NCBI GenBank assembly: GCA_032027205.1
Contig: JAVSMN010000001.1
Coordinates: forward strand, 3,227,418 to 3,291,417
Length of the DNA: 64,000 nt
Origin: Zeimonas sp032027205
Lineage (GTDB): Bacteria > Pseudomonadota > Gammaproteobacteria > Burkholderiales > Burkholderiaceae_E
Direction of reading: 5' to 3'
Part shown: positions 52,355 through 61,336 of the stretch, one piece after another
Numbering within the stretch: position 1 is the stretch's first letter
Layout: each line of letters begins with the position of its first letter
Program-made: the position numbers and the translations under genes
The notes under the pieces: model-generated
Told to the model about the DNA's origin: nothing
Seen by the model: only the letters and a program-made list of their open reading frames with translations
Databases searched by the model: none

Positions 52355-53650
52355 CTAGCTGCGCGCGGCGGCGCGAAACGCCGACTCGAGATCGGCGACG
52401 AGATCGGTTGGATCTTCGAGTCCGATCGACAGGCGCAACGTGCCTTCGCCAATGCCGGCAGCGGCGAGGGCGGCCTCGTCCATGCGGAAATGCGTGGACG
52501 TCGCCGGATGGATGACGAGCGAGCGCGCGTCGCCGACGTTGGCCAGGTGGGAGAACAGGCGCAGCGCCTCGACGAAGCGGCGCCCGGCGGCGCGGTCGCC
52601 CTTCAACTCGAAGGTGAACACCGAACCGCAGCCGCGCGGCATCAGGCGCCGCGCGAGTGGGTGATCGGGGTGCGTGGCCAGACCCGGGTACAGCACGCGC
52701 TCGACCATTGCGTGCGAGGCGAGGAACTCGGCAATCTGCTGCGCGTTGGCCACGTGGCGCGCCATGCGCAGCGGCAGCGTCTCGATGCCTTGCAGGATCT
52801 CGAAGGCGTTCATCGGGCTCAGGCACGCGCCGAAGTCGCGCAGTCCTTCGCGACGCGCGCGCAGCAGGAACGGAGCGACCGTCGATTCGTCGGAGAACAC
52901 CATCCCGTGGAAACCCTCGTACGGTTCGGTGATCTCGGGGAAGCGGCCCGAGGCTTCCCAGTCGAAGCGACCGATGTCGACGAGCAGGCCGCCGACGACG
53001 GTTCCGTGCCCGCACAGGAACTTGGTGGCCGAATGCAGCACGAGGTCGGCGCCGAGATCTCCCGGCTTCATCAGCCACGGCGTGGTGAACGTGGAGTCCA
53101 CCAGCAGCGGCACGCGATGCGCGTGCGCGATATCGGCGACGGCGGCGACGTCGAGCACGTCCAGGCCGGGATTGCCGAGCGTCTCGCCGAGCAGCAGTTT
53201 CGTGTTCGGTTGCAGCGCCGCGCGCCACGCGTCGGGGCTGCGCGGATCGACGAAGGTGGTTTCGATGCCGAAGCGCGGCAACGTGTACTGCAGCAGGTTG
53301 TGCGAACCGCCGTACAGCGCGCGCGAGGCGACGACGTGCGATCCGGCGCCGGCGATCGTGGCGATCGCCAGGTGCAGCGCCGCCTGTCCGCTGGCGGTGG
53401 CGATTGCGCCGACACCCGATTCGAGCGCGGCGATGCGCTCTTCGAGCGCCGACACCGTGGGGTTGCTGATGCGCGAGTAGACGTGGCCCGACTGTTCCAT
53501 GTCGAACAGCGCCGCGGCCTGGTCGGTGTCGCGAAAGGCGAAGGCGGTGGACAGGTAGATCGGCGTGATGCGCGCGCCGGTGGCCGGGTCGGGCCGGGCG
53601 CCGGCGTGCACGGTGAGCGTGTCGAAGCCGTAGAAGTCGCGCTGGGACAT
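52355..53650 (-). CDS. metY: O-acetylhomoserine sulfhydrylase-type PLP enzyme (MetY)
   Basis: The 431-residue Cys/Met-metabolism enzyme has YSRISNPTVSALEERIAALE, the GQAALHLAIATIAG loop, and the PLP lysine in LHSATKFLCGHG. The length and the TLTVHAGARPDPATGARITP N-terminus are of the O-acetylhomoserine aminocarboxypropyltransferase type, which makes homocysteine from O-acetylhomoserine and sulfide. ATG 53650 is chosen over 38 upstream codons without similarity. Cystathionine-synthesising activity cannot be excluded. Confidence 0.9.
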   Translation of the reverse strand: MSQRDFYGFDTLTVHAGARPDPATGARITPIYLSTAFAFRDTDQAAALFDMEQSGHVYSRISNPTVSALEERIAALESGVGAIATASGQAALHLAIATIAGAGSHVVASRALYGGSHNLLQYTLPRFGIETTFVDPRSPDAWRAALQPNTKLLLGETLGNPGLDVLDVAAVADIAHAHRVPLLVDSTFTTPWLMKPGDLGADLVLHSATKFLCGHGTVVGGLLVDIGRFDWEASGRFPEITEPYEGFHGMVFSDESTVAPFLLRARREGLRDFGACLSPMNAFEILQGIETLPLRMARHVANAQQIAEFLASHAMVERVLYPGLATHPDHPLARRLMPRGCGSVFTFELKGDRAAGRRFVEALRLFSHLANVGDARSLVIHPATSTHFRMDEAALAAAGIGEGTLRLSIGLEDPTDLVADLESAFRAAARS

Positions 53651-53787
53651 GCGATCGATCCGACGGGAGGGCGTTCCGATGCTAGCACGCCACTTGGTGA
53701 GTTTCGGGCTTGGGGCGACAATGCGCGGCGGTGCGGTCTCGAGACGCGCCGGCGGTCGCGGCATCGAGGAATAACGGGCGGCACGGG

Positions 53788-54909
53788 ATGGACAGCAGAC
53801 CGGAATACCGGGTGGCGGCGGCCGGACTCGATCCGCGCGACGTTCGCCTGATCGAGATCGTCTTCAAGCACAGCCAGTACAACCGCTACGCGTTTCGCTT
53901 CGAGGCGAAGCCCGATCCGCTCGGCATCGACATCCTGATCGTCAACCCGCTGGCGCCCGAGGGATTGCGCGCGGTGGCCCGCGTGCGCAGCGCGGGCCGC
54001 AGCGTTCCGGTGATCTCGGCGATGCCACGCGGCGCGACGAGCCACGCGCGGCACGCGATCTCCATCGAGCGGCTCACGCTGCAACTGCTGCCGATCCTGA
54101 ATCGCGTCGTCGAACTCGAGTTGCGCCGGCCGACAGGCAAATCCTCTACGGCCGGCGCTGCGGGCGCCGGCGCCGATCCGCGCGGCGCCGCACCGGCGCC
54201 GGCTCGCGCCGACGGGGAACAGTCGACGCGCGAATTCCTGCGCGAGGCCGCCCGCAAGTCGCGCGAAGGCGATATCGCACGCGGGGCCGCGGCGCACGCT
54301 CGTTTCGTCACTGCCGCGCCGAGTCCGACCGACTCGCCGACGCGCGCGTCGGCTGCCGCTGCGGCGTCGAATCTCGTTGCTTTCCCGCGCAGCCCGGAGC
54401 CGGCCGCGCCGCGCATTCGCGTGCTCGTCGTCGACGACAGCCCCACCGTTCGCCAGCAGCTGTCGATCGCCTTCGCGAGGATGAACGCGCTGTGCGATAC
54501 GGCGTCGAGCGCCGAGGAGGCGCTCGCGCGGCTGGCCGAGACGCACCATGACCTGGTGCTCGTCGACGTCGTCATGCCCGGAGTCGACGGCTACAAGCTC
54601 ACACGGCAGATCCGGCGTCGCCATCGCGGCGTGCCGGTGATCATCCTCACCAGCCGGTCCTCGCCCTTCGACCTCGCACGCGGGGCGCTGGCCGGCTGCA
54701 ACAGCTACCTCGTCAAGCCGGTGCCGCTGCGCCAGCTCGAGGCAGCGGTCGTCAAGCAGTTGCGCAAGTCGCTGGCCATCGACGACCTTGCCGGTTTGCT
54801 GCGGCTGAGCCCCGAGCCGCAAGCGCTTGCCGCCGCTCGCCACGCCGCGCCGGATGCGACGACGATGCAGGCGCCGCCGGCGCGCACCGGAGGCGGCGGG
54901 GGCACATGA
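53788..54909 (+). CDS. PilG-like response regulator with long N-terminal domain
   Basis: The 373-residue protein has a C-terminal receiver (about 211-330: VLVVDDSPTVRQQLSIAF, phospho-Asp in LVDVVMPGVDGYKLT, Lys in YLVKPVP). The N-terminal 110 residues (VRLIEIVFKHSQYNRYAF, IDILIVNPLAPEGL, VPVISAMPRGA) look like a second, degenerate receiver without the acidic pocket. A Pro/Ala-rich linker of about 90 residues joins them. PilG of Pseudomonas is about 135 residues, so this is a much larger form. It begins the pilH-pilI-pilJ-chpA-like cluster. Confidence 0.78.
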   Translation: MDSRPEYRVAAAGLDPRDVRLIEIVFKHSQYNRYAFRFEAKPDPLGIDILIVNPLAPEGLRAVARVRSAGRSVPVISAMPRGATSHARHAISIERLTLQLLPILNRVVELELRRPTGKSSTAGAAGAGADPRGAAPAPARADGEQSTREFLREAARKSREGDIARGAAAHARFVTAAPSPTDSPTRASAAAAASNLVAFPRSPEPAAPRIRVLVVDDSPTVRQQLSIAFARMNALCDTASSAEEALARLAETHHDLVLVDVVMPGVDGYKLTRQIRRRHRGVPVIILTSRSSPFDLARGALAGCNSYLVKPVPLRQLEAAVVKQLRKSLAIDDLAGLLRLSPEPQALAAARHAAPDATTMQAPPARTGGGGGT

Positions 54910-54991
54910 GCGGGGCGCACGCATCGGACGCCATCGACGTCGATGCCGGCACAATGTCGGGTTCGCTCAGCAGTTCGCGGAGAGAGCATCG

Positions 54992-55354
54992 ATGAACACC
55001 GTATTGGTCGTCGACGACGCGGCCACCGAGCGCGCGCGCATGTCGTCGATCCTCAACGAAGCCGGATGGCGGGTGAGCACGGCCGGCGGCGGCGTGGAGG
55101 CGATCGAGAAGGCCCGCGTCGAACGCCCGGCGATCATCTTCCTGGACATCGTGATGCCCGACCTCGACGGCTACCAGACCTGCCGGCGGCTCGCCGGCGA
55201 CCCGCTCACGCGTGCGATCCCGGTCGTGTTCGTCTCCACCAAATGCCAGCGCGCCGACCAGGTCTGGGCGCTGATGCAGGGCGCCAAGGCGCTGATCGGC
55301 AAGCCATACAGTGCGGCGCAATTGCTCGACGCGCTGAAGTTCGCGGTGCAATGA
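54992..55354 (+). CDS. pilH: PilH-like single-domain response regulator
   Basis: The 120-residue protein is one receiver domain: TVLVVDDAATERARMSSIL, phospho-Asp in FLDIVMPDLDGYQTCRRL, Thr/Lys switch in VFVSTK and LIGKPY. In twitching chemosensory systems PilH is a second output regulator or phosphate sink next to PilG. The start ATG 54992 has GGAGAGAG upstream. The stop overlaps the next ATG (ATGA). Confidence 0.85.
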   Translation: MNTVLVVDDAATERARMSSILNEAGWRVSTAGGGVEAIEKARVERPAIIFLDIVMPDLDGYQTCRRLAGDPLTRAIPVVFVSTKCQRADQVWALMQGAKALIGKPYSAAQLLDALKFAVQ

Positions 55355-55821
55355 CGCAGCTGCCGTCGTTCGGCGTGCGACTCGCGGGCGTCCCCGTGCG
55401 ACTGCCGGCCGGCACGGCGCTCGAATACGTCGCGCAGGCCTCGCTGCACCCGTTGCCACTCGCGCCCGCGCGCATTGCCGGCCTGATGCAGTTGCGCGGC
55501 CAGCCGATCGTCGTGCTCGACGCGTCGGCGAACCGGGAAACGGCCAGCACCGCGGCGAACGTGGCGCTCGTCCCGCACGACGTGCTCGTCGTCGGCACGC
55601 TGCCGCATGCCGCCGGGCTGCTGGTGGACGGCGCTCCGCAACGCCTGCCGGCGGAAGCGGCCACGCTCGCCTTGCCGCCCGAGCGCGTCGATGCGTTGGC
55701 CGGCTGTCCGTTCTTCGATGCGATCGTTTCGCACCACGTCGAAGCGGCCGGCAACGAGGAAGGCGCCGAATGGTACGAAGTCGATCCGTCGCGGCTGATC
55801 GCCGCGTTGCTGGCGAACTGA
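55351..55821 (+). CDS. PilI-like CheW adaptor
   Basis: The 156-residue protein matches a CheW fold: VRLPAGTALEYVAQASLHPL, then GLMQLRGQPIVVLDAS, with VLVVGTLPHAAGLLVDGAPQ in place of the second subdomain. It is shorter and more divergent than usual PilI. By gene order (pilG-pilH-pilI-pilJ-chpA) it should couple the chemoreceptor to the CheA-like kinase. Start and stop are within 4 bases of neighbours, indicating translational coupling. Confidence 0.8.
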   Translation: MTQLPSFGVRLAGVPVRLPAGTALEYVAQASLHPLPLAPARIAGLMQLRGQPIVVLDASANRETASTAANVALVPHDVLVVGTLPHAAGLLVDGAPQRLPAEAATLALPPERVDALAGCPFFDAIVSHHVEAAGNEEGAEWYEVDPSRLIAALLAN

Positions 55822-55825
55822 GCCG

Positions 55826-57217
55826 ATGGCGGAGCGATCCTTCGCGCTGCGCCTGCGCACCGGCATCGCCGTGCTCGCGGCCGCGCCGCTGGCGGTAGCG
55901 TTGGCGGCCGCCGCGGCCTGGATGCTCGCGCGCAACGCCGGCAGCGCTTCTGCCGTTGGAGCGGTGGGCGTCGTGTTGCTGGTCGCGGCGGCGCTGCTCG
56001 CCGTTGCCGGGATGCTCTATGGTCGCCGGTTGGCCGAGTCGGTCAGCGAGCCGATCGCCCGCATCCAGTCCACGCTCGAGGCGCTTTCCGACGGCGACCT
56101 GGACGCGCGCGTGTGCTGGCAGGGCCGCGACGAGTTCGCCGGACTCGCCGACGCGCTCGATCGCCTGCTCGACGATCGCGTCGCCGGTTTGAACCGCACG
56201 ATCCGCGACAGCGAGGAACTGAACACGTCGGTGATCGAGATCATGAAGGCGGTCGGCACGATCGCGACGACGAAGGATCTGGGCGTGCGCGTGCCGGTCA
56301 CCGAGAACGTCACCGGCGCGATCGCCGATGCGCTGAACCTGCTCACCGACGAGATGGCACGCGTGCTGGAGAGCGTCAGCCGGCTGGCGAACGACGTAGC
56401 GCAGGCGACCTTCGCGCTGCGCGGGCAGTCCGACCAGGCAATCACCGCTGCGGCGCGCGAGCAGCGCGAGGTTGGCATGGCGGCGAGCGAATTGTCGCAG
56501 GCGGCGCAGGCGCTGGTCGCCGTCGCGCAGCGCGCGCACCAGGTGGACCAGTCGGCCGCGCGCGCGCTGGTCGAGACCGGCGAGGCGGTGCGCGTGGTCG
56601 GCGCGACCATCGAGGGAATCGTGCAGTCGCGCGAGCTGATCCGGCAGACCGAGAAGCGCATCAAGCGCCTGGGCGAGCGCTCGCAGGAGATCGGCCAGGT
56701 GGTCGGCATCCTGCAGGCGATCTCGGAGCGCACCGGCATCCTCGCGCTGAACGCGTCGATGAAGGCGGCGTCCGCCGGCGAGGCCGGGCGCAGCTTCGCC
56801 GTCGTCGCCGACGAGGTGAAGCGACTGTCCGAATCGGCGCGCGAGTCCACTGCGCGCATCGCGCGGCTCGTCACGTCGATCCAGACCGAGGCCCACGAGA
56901 CGGTGCGCGCGATGAACGACGCGATCGGGCAGGTGGTCGCGATCACGCGGATGGCCGACGATGCCGGGCAGGCGATGCGCCGTACACAGGCGGAGACCGG
57001 GTCGCTGGTGGACGATGTGCGGCAGATCGCGGCTACGTCCGAGGAGCAGGCGCGGATCAGCTCGGGCTTGCAGACGCGCGCCGACGTCATCCGCGACGCC
57101 AGCGCCGAGACGGCGCGCCAGCTTCGCGCGCAATCGATCGAGACGCGCCGCCTCGTCGAATACGCGCGCTCGCTCGTCGAGGAAGTGAAGGTGTTTCGCA
57201 CGCCGTCGAGATCATGA
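55826..57217 (+). CDS. PilJ-like methyl-accepting chemotaxis protein without a periplasmic domain
   Basis: The 463-residue protein has two hydrophobic segments close together (residues 12-35 and 41-63), separated by only a few residues. A HAMP domain (ESVSEPIARIQSTLEALSDG) and a long MCP signalling coiled coil follow, with the hairpin tip VVGILQAISERTGILALNAS. Pseudomonas PilJ is about 680 residues with a substantial periplasmic PilJ domain, absent here. It therefore probably senses cytoplasmic or membrane cues. The stop overlaps the ATG of the CheA-like gene. Confidence 0.86.
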   Translation: MAERSFALRLRTGIAVLAAAPLAVALAAAAAWMLARNAGSASAVGAVGVVLLVAAALLAVAGMLYGRRLAESVSEPIARIQSTLEALSDGDLDARVCWQGRDEFAGLADALDRLLDDRVAGLNRTIRDSEELNTSVIEIMKAVGTIATTKDLGVRVPVTENVTGAIADALNLLTDEMARVLESVSRLANDVAQATFALRGQSDQAITAAAREQREVGMAASELSQAAQALVAVAQRAHQVDQSAARALVETGEAVRVVGATIEGIVQSRELIRQTEKRIKRLGERSQEIGQVVGILQAISERTGILALNASMKAASAGEAGRSFAVVADEVKRLSESARESTARIARLVTSIQTEAHETVRAMNDAIGQVVAITRMADDAGQAMRRTQAETGSLVDDVRQIAATSEEQARISSGLQTRADVIRDASAETARQLRAQSIETRRLVEYARSLVEEVKVFRTPSRS

Positions 57218-60200
57218 GCGCGAGCGCCGATCCGGCCGCCGACCTGCGGCTCGATGCGCTGGACGCCGCCGCGGTCGGTCTGCTCGAGCCGTTGATCGTC
57301 GCGATGCCGTTCGAAAGCGCCGCGGGGCCGGGGCGCGAAGGCAGCTCGTCGCAGTCGGGCGAAGACGGTAGCGGCGGTAGCGCCGGTGGCGGCGACTGGC
57401 GCGCGCGGCTGGCGCAGGCGCTCGATCGGTTGTCGCTTGCGGCGCTGCCGCTCGAGCTGGCCGGTCTCGCGCAGACGGCGACGCTGCTCGCCGAGCGGTT
57501 GCGCGAGCCAGCGGTCGGTCCGCGCGACGAAGCTGCCGATGCCGCCAGCGCAGTGCTGCGCGACAGCGACGCCGCACTCGAACTGGCGCTTGCCGAGGGT
57601 TGGGTGGGCGACGCGATTGCGTTCTGCAGCGGCGAGCTCGGCAGCGACGAGTCGGCGAGTCTCATCGGACGACTGCGTGACTGGCCGGGGCTCGATGCGC
57701 AGCTCACGCCCGAGCGGGCGAGCGCGCTCGCGATGCGCCTGCGCGCCGATGCGCAGCGGATCGCGCAGGCGACGCGCGCGAGCTTGCCGGCGCCGGCGGC
57801 AGGCGGCGCGCTGCCGATCGATGCACGGGAGACCCGGCCCGCCGCAGCCCCGCCGCTGGATGCAGCGCCAACCGGTGCAGCGCCGGCCGCTGCAGCGCCG
57901 GCCCAGGCGCCCGCCGGCGACGCCGCGCTCGCCATCGGCGTCGATGAACTGCAGATGCTCGCCGAAGCCGCCGGCCAGCTCGACGAGGAGTTCGGCGAAG
58001 CGCTCGCGGGGGGCGTCGATTTCGAGTCCTTCGCGCAGATTGGAGATGCGATCGAGCGCTATGCGAGCGCGATTGCCTATGTCGGGCTGGTCGCGGTCAG
58101 CGACGCGCTGTTCGCCTGGCACGGCAACCTCGAACGCCTGGCGCGCGAGCCGCAGCGCTTCGGCGAAGCGCATCGAAGCCTGCTCGCACGGATGCCGTCG
58201 CTGTGGGCGGCGTTGTTCGAAGCGCCGTCGGCGGAGGCCGCGCGCGAGGCGCTGGCGCCGCTGGCCGACGCGGCGTGGCCGGCGCCGGTGGCGCCGGAGA
58301 AACTCGATGCGGCGCGTCGCGCCTTCGCCTCGATCGTCACGGTGGGCACGCGTCGCGTCTCGGCACCCGAGGCGGAGCTCGACGACGAGGCGATGTCGCT
58401 CGAAATACCGGCCGATGCCGACCGTGAGGTCGTCGACAATCTGCTGCGCGAATTGCCGGCGCTGTCCGCAGCCTTCTCGATCGCGATCGAGCGCGCGCAG
58501 GCCGGTTCGCGCGAGGATCTCGCGCAGGCGCAGCGAATCGCGCACACGCTGAAGGGTTCGGCGAACACGGTCGGCGTGCGAGCGATCGCCTCGCTTACGC
58601 ACCGTCTCGAGGACCTGCTGCAATTGCTCGAGGGTGCTGAGGACGGGCCGCTTGCGCCCGGTCTTGCCGACGTGCTGTCCGATGCCGCCGATTGCCTTGC
58701 CGAGATGAGCGAGGCCGTCGCCGGGCTGGGCGAGCCGCCGGCGCGCGCACGCGACGTGCATCGCTCGGTCGGCGACTGGATCGCGCGCCTGCTCGACGAA
58801 TCGGGGGCCGCAGCGCAGCCGGCGCAGGTCGAAGCGCCGCGCGCGCAGGTCGAATCGCCGCAGCCGCGTGCCGAGCAGCCGCGGGCCGAAGCGCCACCCG
58901 CCACGCCGCCGCCTCGCGCCGACGACGAGCGCCCGACCGAGACCGCCGCCGAGGCGACCGCGCAGGAATGGCTGCGCGTGCCGGCGTCGCTGATCGAGCG
59001 TCTGCTGGCTTTCGCCAACGAAGCATCGATCCTGCTCTCGCAGGCGCAGGAACAGGCGGTGGAGGTGGACCGCGTGCGTGCGACGCTGGTCGGCGGCACC
59101 GACCAGTTGCAGGACCTCTCGTCGGAGCTCGAACGTCTCGTCGACATGCGTGGTTCGATGCTCAGCGAGCGGCGGGAGCGCGACGACTTCGATCCGCTCG
59201 AGCTCGACGAGCACAACGACCTGCAGATGGTGTCGCGCCGCATCGCCGAATCGGGCGCCGACGGCCGACTGATCGAGCAGCAGCTCGGGGGCAGCGTCGC
59301 GGCGCTGCGCGGCTCGCTGTCGCAGCTCGAGCGGCTGCAGGTCGAGCTGCGCGAAGCGGCGCTGCAGACGCGAACGATTCGCGTGGAGACGGTCGTGCCG
59401 CGTTGGGCGCGAACGGTCCGCCAGGCCGCGCGGATGGCAATGCGAGAAGCGGCGCTGCAGGTCGACGGCGCGGACGTGGAGATCGACGCGCAACTGCTGC
59501 AGGTGCTGGTCGAGCCGATCGGCCACCTGCTGCGCAACGCCGTCGATCACGGCATCGAGCCGCCCGACGAGCGCGAGCGGCTGGGCAAGCCGCGCGCAGG
59601 GCGGGTTTCGCTGCGCTTCGCCAGGGATGGCGGCGATCTCGTCATCGATTGCGCCGACGACGGGCGTGGCCTGGACCTGCCGGCGATCCGCGCGCGCGCG
59701 ATCGCCAGCGGCCTCGTCGCGCCCGACGAATCGCCGTCGGACAGCGCGCTCGCGCGCCTGGCACTGCTGCCCGGGTTTTCCACTCGCGATCGCGCCACGC
59801 AGTTGTCGGGACGGGGCATTGGGCTGGACGTCGTCGAGCGCGTCGCGCGCGAGCAGCGCGGGTCGGTGGCGATCGACACGCAGCGCGGCCACGGTACCGG
59901 CGTGCGGCTGCGCCTGCCGGTGCGGCTTGCCGCGCTGCCGGTCGTCGTCGTTCGATCGCCGACGCACGTGATCGGGCTGTCGGTGCGCGAGGTCGATCGC
60001 ATCGTCTCGTTCGACGCCGGCGCCGGCGACGTCGGGTTGCGCGTGGTGCGTCTGGAGGATGCGCTCGGCCTGCCCGAGGATGCGTTCGCCCCGCAGACCG
60101 CGGGCGAGACCCGCGTGAACGTGGTGCTCCAGGTGCGCATGCCCGAGGGCGGGACGATCGGCGTTCTCGTCCCCGAGCCCGGACAGCCGCGCAACGTGGT

Positions 60201-60741
60201 GCTGCGTCCGCTGTCGATGTTCGTTGCGCCGATCCCCGGCCTCGAAGGCGCGACGGTGCTCGGCGACGGCGCAGTGGCGCCGGTCTACGACCTGCCGCGC
60301 CTGCTCGCCGAGCGCGAGGGTGGAGGTGCCGCGCCTGCGCTGCGCGCCGCGCGGGCAGCTCTGCCGGTGTGCCTGGTCGTCGACGACTCGGTCAGCGTCC
60401 GCCGCATGATGGAGCAGTTCGTGCGCGATCTCGGCTACCAGCCCGACAGCGCCGGCGACGGCGTCGAGGCGCTCGAGCGCGTGCGCCGCCGCGTGCCGTC
60501 GATCGTGCTGGTCGACCTGGAGATGCCGCGGATGAATGGCGTGGAGTTCGTGCGCGCGTTGCGCGCAGACGACGCCACGCGCGACGTGCCGGTGGTGATG
60601 ATCACGTCGCGTTCGTCGGAAAAGCATCGCGCGCTGGCGCACGATGCCGGCGTCGACGTCTTCCTGACCAAGCCCTATACCGAGGACGCGCTCGCCTCGC
60701 ACATCGCGGCGCTGCTGCAAGCGCGCAGCGCCGGCCGCTGA
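57214..60741 (+). CDS. ChpA/PilL-like hybrid CheA histidine kinase
   Basis: The 1175-residue protein has an N-terminal region of about 400 residues with weak Hpt-like helices. One clear Hpt domain follows (His444 in IAHTLKGSANTVGVRAI), then a Pro/Ala-rich linker. A CheA catalytic core has N-box HLLRNAVDHGIEPPDERE and G-boxes DDGRGLDLPAI and GRGIGLDVVE; a CheW-like domain and a C-terminal receiver (Asp1101 in VLVDLEMPRMNGVEF) complete it. It is the kinase of the Pil-Chp-type pathway encoded by the four upstream genes. Pseudomonas ChpA is about twice as long, with more Hpt domains. Confidence 0.9.
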   Translation: MSASADPAADLRLDALDAAAVGLLEPLIVAMPFESAAGPGREGSSSQSGEDGSGGSAGGGDWRARLAQALDRLSLAALPLELAGLAQTATLLAERLREPAVGPRDEAADAASAVLRDSDAALELALAEGWVGDAIAFCSGELGSDESASLIGRLRDWPGLDAQLTPERASALAMRLRADAQRIAQATRASLPAPAAGGALPIDARETRPAAAPPLDAAPTGAAPAAAAPAQAPAGDAALAIGVDELQMLAEAAGQLDEEFGEALAGGVDFESFAQIGDAIERYASAIAYVGLVAVSDALFAWHGNLERLAREPQRFGEAHRSLLARMPSLWAALFEAPSAEAAREALAPLADAAWPAPVAPEKLDAARRAFASIVTVGTRRVSAPEAELDDEAMSLEIPADADREVVDNLLRELPALSAAFSIAIERAQAGSREDLAQAQRIAHTLKGSANTVGVRAIASLTHRLEDLLQLLEGAEDGPLAPGLADVLSDAADCLAEMSEAVAGLGEPPARARDVHRSVGDWIARLLDESGAAAQPAQVEAPRAQVESPQPRAEQPRAEAPPATPPPRADDERPTETAAEATAQEWLRVPASLIERLLAFANEASILLSQAQEQAVEVDRVRATLVGGTDQLQDLSSELERLVDMRGSMLSERRERDDFDPLELDEHNDLQMVSRRIAESGADGRLIEQQLGGSVAALRGSLSQLERLQVELREAALQTRTIRVETVVPRWARTVRQAARMAMREAALQVDGADVEIDAQLLQVLVEPIGHLLRNAVDHGIEPPDERERLGKPRAGRVSLRFARDGGDLVIDCADDGRGLDLPAIRARAIASGLVAPDESPSDSALARLALLPGFSTRDRATQLSGRGIGLDVVERVAREQRGSVAIDTQRGHGTGVRLRLPVRLAALPVVVVRSPTHVIGLSVREVDRIVSFDAGAGDVGLRVVRLEDALGLPEDAFAPQTAGETRVNVVLQVRMPEGGTIGVLVPEPGQPRNVVLRPLSMFVAPIPGLEGATVLGDGAVAPVYDLPRLLAEREGGGAAPALRAARAALPVCLVVDDSVSVRRMMEQFVRDLGYQPDSAGDGVEALERVRRRVPSIVLVDLEMPRMNGVEFVRALRADDATRDVPVVMITSRSSEKHRALAHDAGVDVFLTKPYTEDALASHIAALLQARSAGR

Positions 60742-60823
60742 GCGCGCTTGTTCGCCCTTCGCGGCTGCGATAGCATCGACCTGCCTGGAGACGCGAGCGC
60801 GGACGGGCTGCCGGAGGGTCGCC

Positions 60824-61288
60824 ATGCAGGTCAGTGAAGTACTGCGGGTGAAGGGCACTGCCCTGTTCACCGTCACGCCCGAGTCGATACTGTCGGATTG
60901 CATCGTCACGATGGCCGAGCACGATGTCGGCTCGCTGGTCGTGATGGATCGCGGCCGACTTGCCGGCATGCTCACCTTCCGCGAAGTCCTGCGCGTGCTG
61001 GCGCGGCGCCAGCTCGAGCACCGTTCGGGTCCCACGCCGCCGGTGGCCGAGATCAACGTGCAACAGGTGATGAAGACCGACCCGCTCGTCGTGGCGCCGC
61101 AGACCGACATCAACGAGCTTCGGCGCATCATGCTCGACACCCGCCAGCGCTACGTGCCGGTCATGGAAGGTGCCACGCTGCTGGGCGTCATCTCGTTCCA
61201 CGACGTTGCTCGCGCGGTGCTCGAGGAGCAGGGCTTCGAGAACCGAATGCTCAAGGCGTATATCCGAAATTCGCCTCCCGAGAGTTGA
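60824..61288 (+). CDS. CBS-domain pair protein
   Basis: The 154-residue protein has two CBS motifs. The first is around ILSDCIVTMAEHDVGSLVVM and RLAGMLTFREVLRVLA, the second around INVQQVMKTDPLVVAPQTDI and YVPVMEGATLLGVISFHDVA. Such stand-alone pairs bind adenosyl ligands and regulate partners. No partner is obvious; it lies between the chemosensory operon and surE. TACACC-like or sigma elements were not evident upstream. Confidence 0.9.
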   Translation: MQVSEVLRVKGTALFTVTPESILSDCIVTMAEHDVGSLVVMDRGRLAGMLTFREVLRVLARRQLEHRSGPTPPVAEINVQQVMKTDPLVVAPQTDINELRRIMLDTRQRYVPVMEGATLLGVISFHDVARAVLEEQGFENRMLKAYIRNSPPES

Positions 61289-61336
61289 GATCACCGAAAT
61301 GAACGCCGCCGTTCGCGCGCGCACGTCCGTGGCCGC

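Noticed and set aside
56017..61140. A 1707-codon open frame on the minus strand
   Set aside because: It lies antisense to the pilJ/chpA/CBS genes, whose products have clear domains. Its translation is Arg/Ser/Ala-rich with no recognisable motif, as expected from GC-rich codon bias.
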